Positions 58,691-64,000 of a DNA stretch of 64,000 nucleotides are shown piece after piece. The notes beneath the pieces were generated by a model. That model searched no databases, was not told where the DNA came from, and worked only from the letters and a program-made list of their open reading frames with translations. Each line of letters opens with the position of its first letter. Position 1 is the stretch's first letter. The stretch spans positions 54,825,136 through 54,889,135 of the forward strand of contig CP141136.1 of NCBI GenBank assembly GCA_035236585.1, given 5' to 3'. The stretch comes from Warburgia ugandensis. Taxonomy: Eukaryota > Streptophyta > Magnoliopsida > Canellales > Canellaceae. Position numbers and translations under genes: made by a program.

Positions 58691-60143
58691 GGCAATAATG
58701 AAAACCATTTGTAATGAGTTCTCCAACATACAACGAGAGTTTTGATATAATATACTAGCGTTACTTCATGTGCACGGATTCATGACCTTGGAACCCATAT
58801 GCATAGACCATTCATTCTATTATAGTACTCTATGTGCATGAGTCTAAAGGTCAATTTGATAGGTCATGCTATAAGTGTTTAACCAGCCAAGAAGTTAATA
58901 GTTTTCTATAATGAATCATGTACTTGGGTAGGCCATGCAAGTTAGATCACTAATCCTAAGGCTACCTTGCGCATTGGTCAAAAGTCTCAATTAGGATGGA
59001 CCATGTGCATGAACCCAGTTAACATGAATTCCCACACATAGATCCATCACTCCTCTAAAACACCTCATGTGCATGATTCAATATGCATACAAGGTAAGCC
59101 ATGCATGTAAGAAGTTTTTTTCTTTTTTTTTCTTAGTCCATACACGTGGTTATTCTTGGATGCTTAATAAGATTTTGCTATTGTTATCATCTCACATAGA
59201 TACTAGAATCATCTATACCATTTCATCCTATTATAGTCACACATATATACTAGCAATCATCTATACCATTTCATCCTATTATAATCACATGTAACAAATA
59301 TCCATCAACACATGCCTTTCCTCAATGATACGCATGGACTCCATTTATGCGAATTGCATGATTCAATATCATAAAACATATAGATTTATTATAGCATCAA
59401 TAAGTATGAATCAAGGTCTCATGAACAGATGGAGATCGTGTAAATACAATGAATATATACATCCATTTAAACCATATTAAAATTCATGTTTACAAACTTT
59501 CAAATAATATGAAAAATGAGATAGTGACAGATCTACCTACCTCACTGTAAATCGATCATCCTCCTTAAGCTTTTCCCTTTTTCCTCTCCTTACTCCTCTC
59601 TCTCTACATCATACACATTTTTTTCTTTCTTTCTTTTGTAGGCTCACATGTCCTCTATAAAGGAGTTGCAATTCTCCTTTTTCCTCTTCAAACTTCCTTC
59701 CTTATGATTGGTTTTTGGTTGTTAGTTATTTAGATAGAGATTCTCTTTATGTCTATTTGTTATATCCTTAGGTTTATTGTACTTGGACATATTTTCTACA
59801 TATATTTACTTAATTTGTTAGGATAGATCTAATCCATAAAGATCACATTGGAATATTCATTCATTGGGTATCTATGATTATGGGGCCTACTCTAACATAC
59901 TTCTAACTAATTTTATCAAGTGGGTGCCAATATAAATAAAAATATCATTTTATTAATAATTTAAATCTTCACTGTCAGATTTACTCTATCTTACAATCAT
60001 CGGATTTCTCTTTTGAAGCTTAATCTATTGATAGACGTTTTGTAATCTAATTATTTAGATTTTGTAACATGAATCTTGAACATTGGATCAATAATGAATT
60101 TTCATCAATTTTGAAAAATTGGATAAAATTTCAGGATGTTACA

Positions 60144-60148
60144 TCACC
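60144..60148. other. Target-site duplication TCACC, right copy
   Basis: Pairs with 46807-46811. Confidence 0.8.
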
Positions 60149-60379
60149 TTCCCTATCTTAGTAAAACATTCTTTCCTACTCAACCTATCCCCTTCCTTTT
60201 CCTACTTTCCTATTCCAACTCATTCTCAAACTCTAATCCACATCAAATACCACTCCCACAATCAATTCCATGCCTCCCCCTCTCTCTCCTCCCCTTCTCA
60301 TCATACTAATTTTCTTAACCCTTCTTCCTTTTTATCCTTACATACTTGCCATCTATCCCTAAGTCTTCCACTCCTAAAA

Positions 60380-60389
60380 CTTTATAAAT
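60380..60389 (+). promoter_or_regulatory. TATA-like site
   Basis: TTTATAAATATG context (about 60379-60390) after a C/T-rich stretch and before a purine-rich leader-like segment. This resembles an LTR or gene core promoter; only inferred. Confidence 0.35.
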
Positions 60390-61419
60390 ATGAGGTAAGG
60401 GAGAAAACTTATCTTTTAACTTTCCATAGAGAACAAAGCTAAAGCTAGAAGAAATAGAGGGAAGAAGATTACCCTCACCTAAGCTCCCTTCAAGCTCGAA
60501 TGTCCAATCCTTTGGAGATAAAGGTAGGGTCTTGACCTATTTCAATTCCTTTCTTGCTTATTTTCTTTTTATTTCTCTTCCATCTTCATTCTTCTACTTG
60601 CATTATATAGGATTATGAGCATCTTTAGTTTATGTTTGTATTTCATCTATCTTAGATCTTGCATGCATCTTAGAATGTTACATGTGTGATCTATCACCCT
60701 TGCATGCATGCATACCACCTTTTAAATAGTAAATGTATGTATGTCACTTATCTAGATAGATTTTGTGCGCATGAAATCTTTACATGTTTAGTTCTTTCAA
60801 GCATCATACACTTAGTCCATAGCCTAGCATCCATTCATTGTCTAGTTTTGTAGATTTTAGCACTTTCTAATTATACGCACGGTAATTTCTATTTTTAGAT
60901 AGTTTCTAATTTTAGGATTGAATGCATAGAACTATGTTTGCTTGCATTTTACACTTTGATTTTATCTTAGTAAGCATCATGTATTTTTGTTCTAGTTTAG
61001 AATGTCTTCATCATTTTAGTTTTGCTTGTTTTGATTACTTTCCTAATCTAGAAGTAGGGTAGTTTCTAGTTTTAGAATGTCATGTGTAGATCTTAGATTC
61101 CTTCTTTTTAGCTTTGGTAACTTCCCATTTTTCTTTCCATACATCTTAAGATTACTTTAGGATCACTTTAGAACCATTTTAGAAACTAATTGCATGTTAG
61201 ATTCTTAGATTTAGCACTCTCATAATTTTGAAACTCATATTTAGGTTAATTTGACTTTCCAATTTTCTTTGTATTCATTAAGGATCATTTTAGAAACCCC
61301 ATACATGTTAGTTTCTTAGATATAGCATGCATCACTCACTTAGAAAACCATGCATAGCATCTTAGTTGAATGCACAATAATCACCATTGTTTCACCCATA
61401 CTCCACTTTCTAGTTTGTA

Positions 61420-61537
<118 letters not shown>

Positions 61538-62384
61538 TCTACTTTCACACATTGGGTATCTTTCCACGCTAGGTTACGTTTATCATCTATTCTCATCTCT
61601 CACTCTCACATCGCTTCACTTTCACACACAATCTTACCATCTCCCTTATCCCTTCTAATTTTGCATGCTTAGTGTAGAGTTCATGCACATATTTATCATT
61701 CTTCTATCTCTTCTTCTAATTTCTTTTTATGGAGTTGGAATAAGGAAAAGGAAAGAAACCTTTTAGCTTTCTATGGCATTAATGAGACTTTCTAATTACT
61801 TAATTAAGATTGAGGAAATATCCAAATTCATCTATAAAGCCACCTAAATTCTCAGCTAAGGGCTTCATATTTAATGGTAGGATTACACCATGTACCTATT
61901 TCTTATTTCATCTAGTAAGACCAGAATTGGTGATTTCTAATTTGAGGTCCATTGTTTCCCCTTTGTTTTTCTTTTATTCTATTTCATGTTTAAGGTAAGA
62001 AGCCTCTTCTATGGTTCACCTTTCTTAAAGATGAATGAAATCTTATCTTGTCTCTTTTAAACTCCTTGAAGTTACCCTCTTTTTAGGCTTCTAGCTTAAG
62101 AAAAATGTCATGTCTTTTTAACATCCATTTCCATCATCTTCTTTCTTTCTTGAGGTGGTGATTGTTCAAGAGAGGGGTTAGGCTCCTCTTTTCTTGGACG
62201 CCCTAATACTTCATTCCTAAGGATCATTTGATGAGATTTATTTGGTTTGTAGCATGTTGGGTTAAGGAGACGAGAAAAGCTTGGCAGTAACTTTAGTGTA
62301 TTTTGGGTTTAAGAGAAGTGTACAAGCTCCTATTAAGGGACACAACATGAGGGCCTTAACAAATCTTTGTAATTTTTTTATATT

Positions 62385-62600
62385 AATTAAATAGTTCTTT
62401 CTCTTTCTTAGTTTGTTTCCTTACTTTAATTCTTAGTTAGTTGTCTAGTTTTCTTAATTGCTTTCTTTTTTTCTTAATTATGGTTTACTTTCTAGTTGCT
62501 TAGTTTAGTTGTTTAGTTGAATGTTTACTTCTTAGTTAGTTGTTTCCTTCTTAGTTAGTTCTTCATTTAATATTTACTTCTTTATTCCTTTTTATGAATT
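62385..62600. repeat. Low-complexity TTAGTTAG-rich tract
   Basis: Repeated variants of CTTAGTTAGTT and TAGTTGCTTAGTTT in a T-rich stretch. Similar tracts precede the GGGATCGACC motif in Athila/Tat-type leaders. Confidence 0.6.
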
Positions 62601-62661
62601 CTTGACTAGGTTGAAGTTATATGACGTAAATTTTAATTAACTCCATTTATCAAAGAGTCCA

Positions 62662-62678
62662 GATGGGATCGACCCTTA
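62662..62678 (+). other. Athila/Tat-like leader motif
   Basis: GATGGGATCGACCCTT resembles the TGTGGGATCGACC(C) string found upstream of the gag of many Athila/Tat elements. A short motif only, so the assignment is tentative. Confidence 0.3.
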
Positions 62679-64000
62679 TTTTCCTTTTTTATACATCAAT
62701 AGAATAATGTACTTGTAGTAATTATTAAGACACATAAGTAAACAATGCCAATGGCACATCATTCTAGTATTTATCTCTTCCTTAGAATTAATATCAATCA
62801 TGTACAAAAGTAGAAGATCCCATTATTTTATACACTTTTAGTGAATTTAGTGAAAGAGAGAGGTCTATCTTGAGCGACTATTACCATGTCGTTCTTTTGA
62901 CACCTATGTTATGATTTTTAGTGGTGCCAATTACTAGTAACACGATTGGGTTTTTGGTGGCATCAATCTATTTCAAAATATTGACTAACACCTTTGAGGT
63001 GCTGCCAAGGCTATCTCGTAAGACCATTACTCATTTTGTGATTGACTCTAGTTTGTAAAACCAACACTAGCATGTCAAGGGTTAGATCAAGCACTAAACC
63101 CTAACTTCCAAGAGGCCCCTACTTGGCTATGTTAAAACCTTTTCATGGGGTTTTGGTCGTTCCATTCCTAGGCAAATAGCCAAATTCCATGGAAGACTTT
63201 GTGATCAACTAGAGGATATCTACTTTGAAGAACAATACTCTTTATATTGAGAAAAGGTTCACGACAACGACAATCAGTTTGAAGAAATTTGAGAATGGCT
63301 CATTTGTAGGTGTTACCTTTTTTATTCTATTTTGAAGAGAGAACCCAAGGCATGTTCTTTCAAGACTATCAACTAATGAAATGTCTGAGGACAAGTACAT
63401 CTAGGACCTTCTTTCAAGATCAAGGGTGGCATAACTAACACTCTAGGTTGGTGAGAAGGGTCTTTAGTGATTATCTCTTGATTTGAAGAAAAGCTTAACA
63501 TTGACACATATATTTGGGACAGTTAAGGCCACAACCCAAAAAAAATGACAGACCATGTGAGTGCTTGAAGGCAGTTCTTGAAATGTGTTGTCAAGAGATG
63601 AATGCTTTCATAAGAAGTATGGAAAATTTGGAATATCCATAACCATGTGGAGTTTGGCCAAAATTTCCAATATTCTGATCATTGGCAAATGTTATTAATA
63701 ATATTACCCTACAAATGAAGTGTTATATGATCTTGATTTCATCCTTGGTCCACCATTTGAGTCTTCAAATGCTACAGTACTTGATGTTAGGGAAAGATGG
63801 TAGCTTCCCCATGAATGTTCTTTGTTTGGCTTGGATAAGGTACTACCATCTGATGGCACATTATCCCAATTAACCAGCCTCATTGAAACTTCAAGTGGCC
63901 ATGAGAGCGGTTTGCCACCCAATGTTTCCAAGTCACAAGAACCCTAAGGGCTTTACGAATTAACAATACTTCATGTTCTACCTGGCTTTATGGCTTAGAA
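62679..64000. other. Anonymous sequence at the right end
   Basis: No confident gene. A + strand frame (about 63714-63946, one TAG at 63799-63801) has coding-like composition without a recognisable family. Any continuation is beyond the window. Confidence 0.4.

Larger units (their letters stand above)
56319..60143 (-). repeat. 5' LTR of element 3 (right)
   Basis: 3825 bp, TGTAACAATACACG to GATGTTACA. Collinear with the left LTR apart from microsatellites and small indels (an extra ~60 bp near 57060-57120). It includes the copia RNase H fragment at 58390-58690. Confidence 0.88.

Overview
The window is a stretch of plant nuclear genome, almost certainly from a flowering plant. It holds Ty3/gypsy chromoviruses and a Ty1/copia element with tRNA-Met-type primer sites, tRNA-derived SINEs resembling the angiosperm Au family, a TRIM (miniature LTR retrotransposon), and one host gene of the plant-only wall-associated-kinase-like (WAKL) family. 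The species cannot be read from the sequence. Nearly everything else is nested, decaying retrotransposons, so most long open frames are transposon remnants or microsatellite artefacts. I saw no tRNA, rRNA, CRISPR or bacterial-type feature.

Layout. (1) 1-23912 is a three-level nest. A decayed gypsy element on + has its 5' LTR end at 1-65, a ~2.4 kb internal region, and a 3' LTR split into 2489-4213 and 21392-23912. That LTR was invaded by a 17.2 kb Tekay/Del-like chromovirus on + (4214-21386, target duplication CTATC). The integrase of the chromovirus was in turn invaded by a 6.6 kb minus-strand LTR-type composite (11653-18239, target duplication GAATC). (2) 23913-27335 is anonymous AT-rich sequence with a SINE. 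(3) 27336-32905 is a SINE interrupted by a 5.4 kb Ty1/copia element on the minus strand; both insertion events left recognisable target duplications. (4) 33803-38298 holds another SINE, a long foldback (MITE-like) element and a 3 kb solo LTR with an AAACA duplication. (5) 38740-40840 is a WAKL15/20-like receptor kinase gene on the minus strand, broken by several small indels and ending in a near-perfect 38-bp inverted repeat. (6) 40841-46811 is anonymous sequence with SINE copies and a minus-strand LTR remnant. (7) 46812-60143 is a second, minus-strand Tekay-like chromovirus (duplication TCACC). Its two ~3.9 kb LTRs both carry a copia RNase H fragment. Its reverse-transcriptase region was hit by a 1.05 kb head-to-head TRIM composite (duplication AAGAA). 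(8) 60144-64000 is a probable remnant of yet another retroelement, with a TATA-like site, a (CA)n tract and a short Athila/Tat-like leader motif.

Most retroelement genes contain stops and frameshifts, so none looks autonomous. The most unusual structures are the TRIM composite, the copia fragment propagated inside gypsy LTRs, the 5'-LTR triplication that repeats a TATA-like site three times, and the hairpin at the end of the WAKL gene. Boundaries supported by target duplications are read directly from the sequence. Lineage names come from family knowledge, and promoter and mechanism statements are inference.
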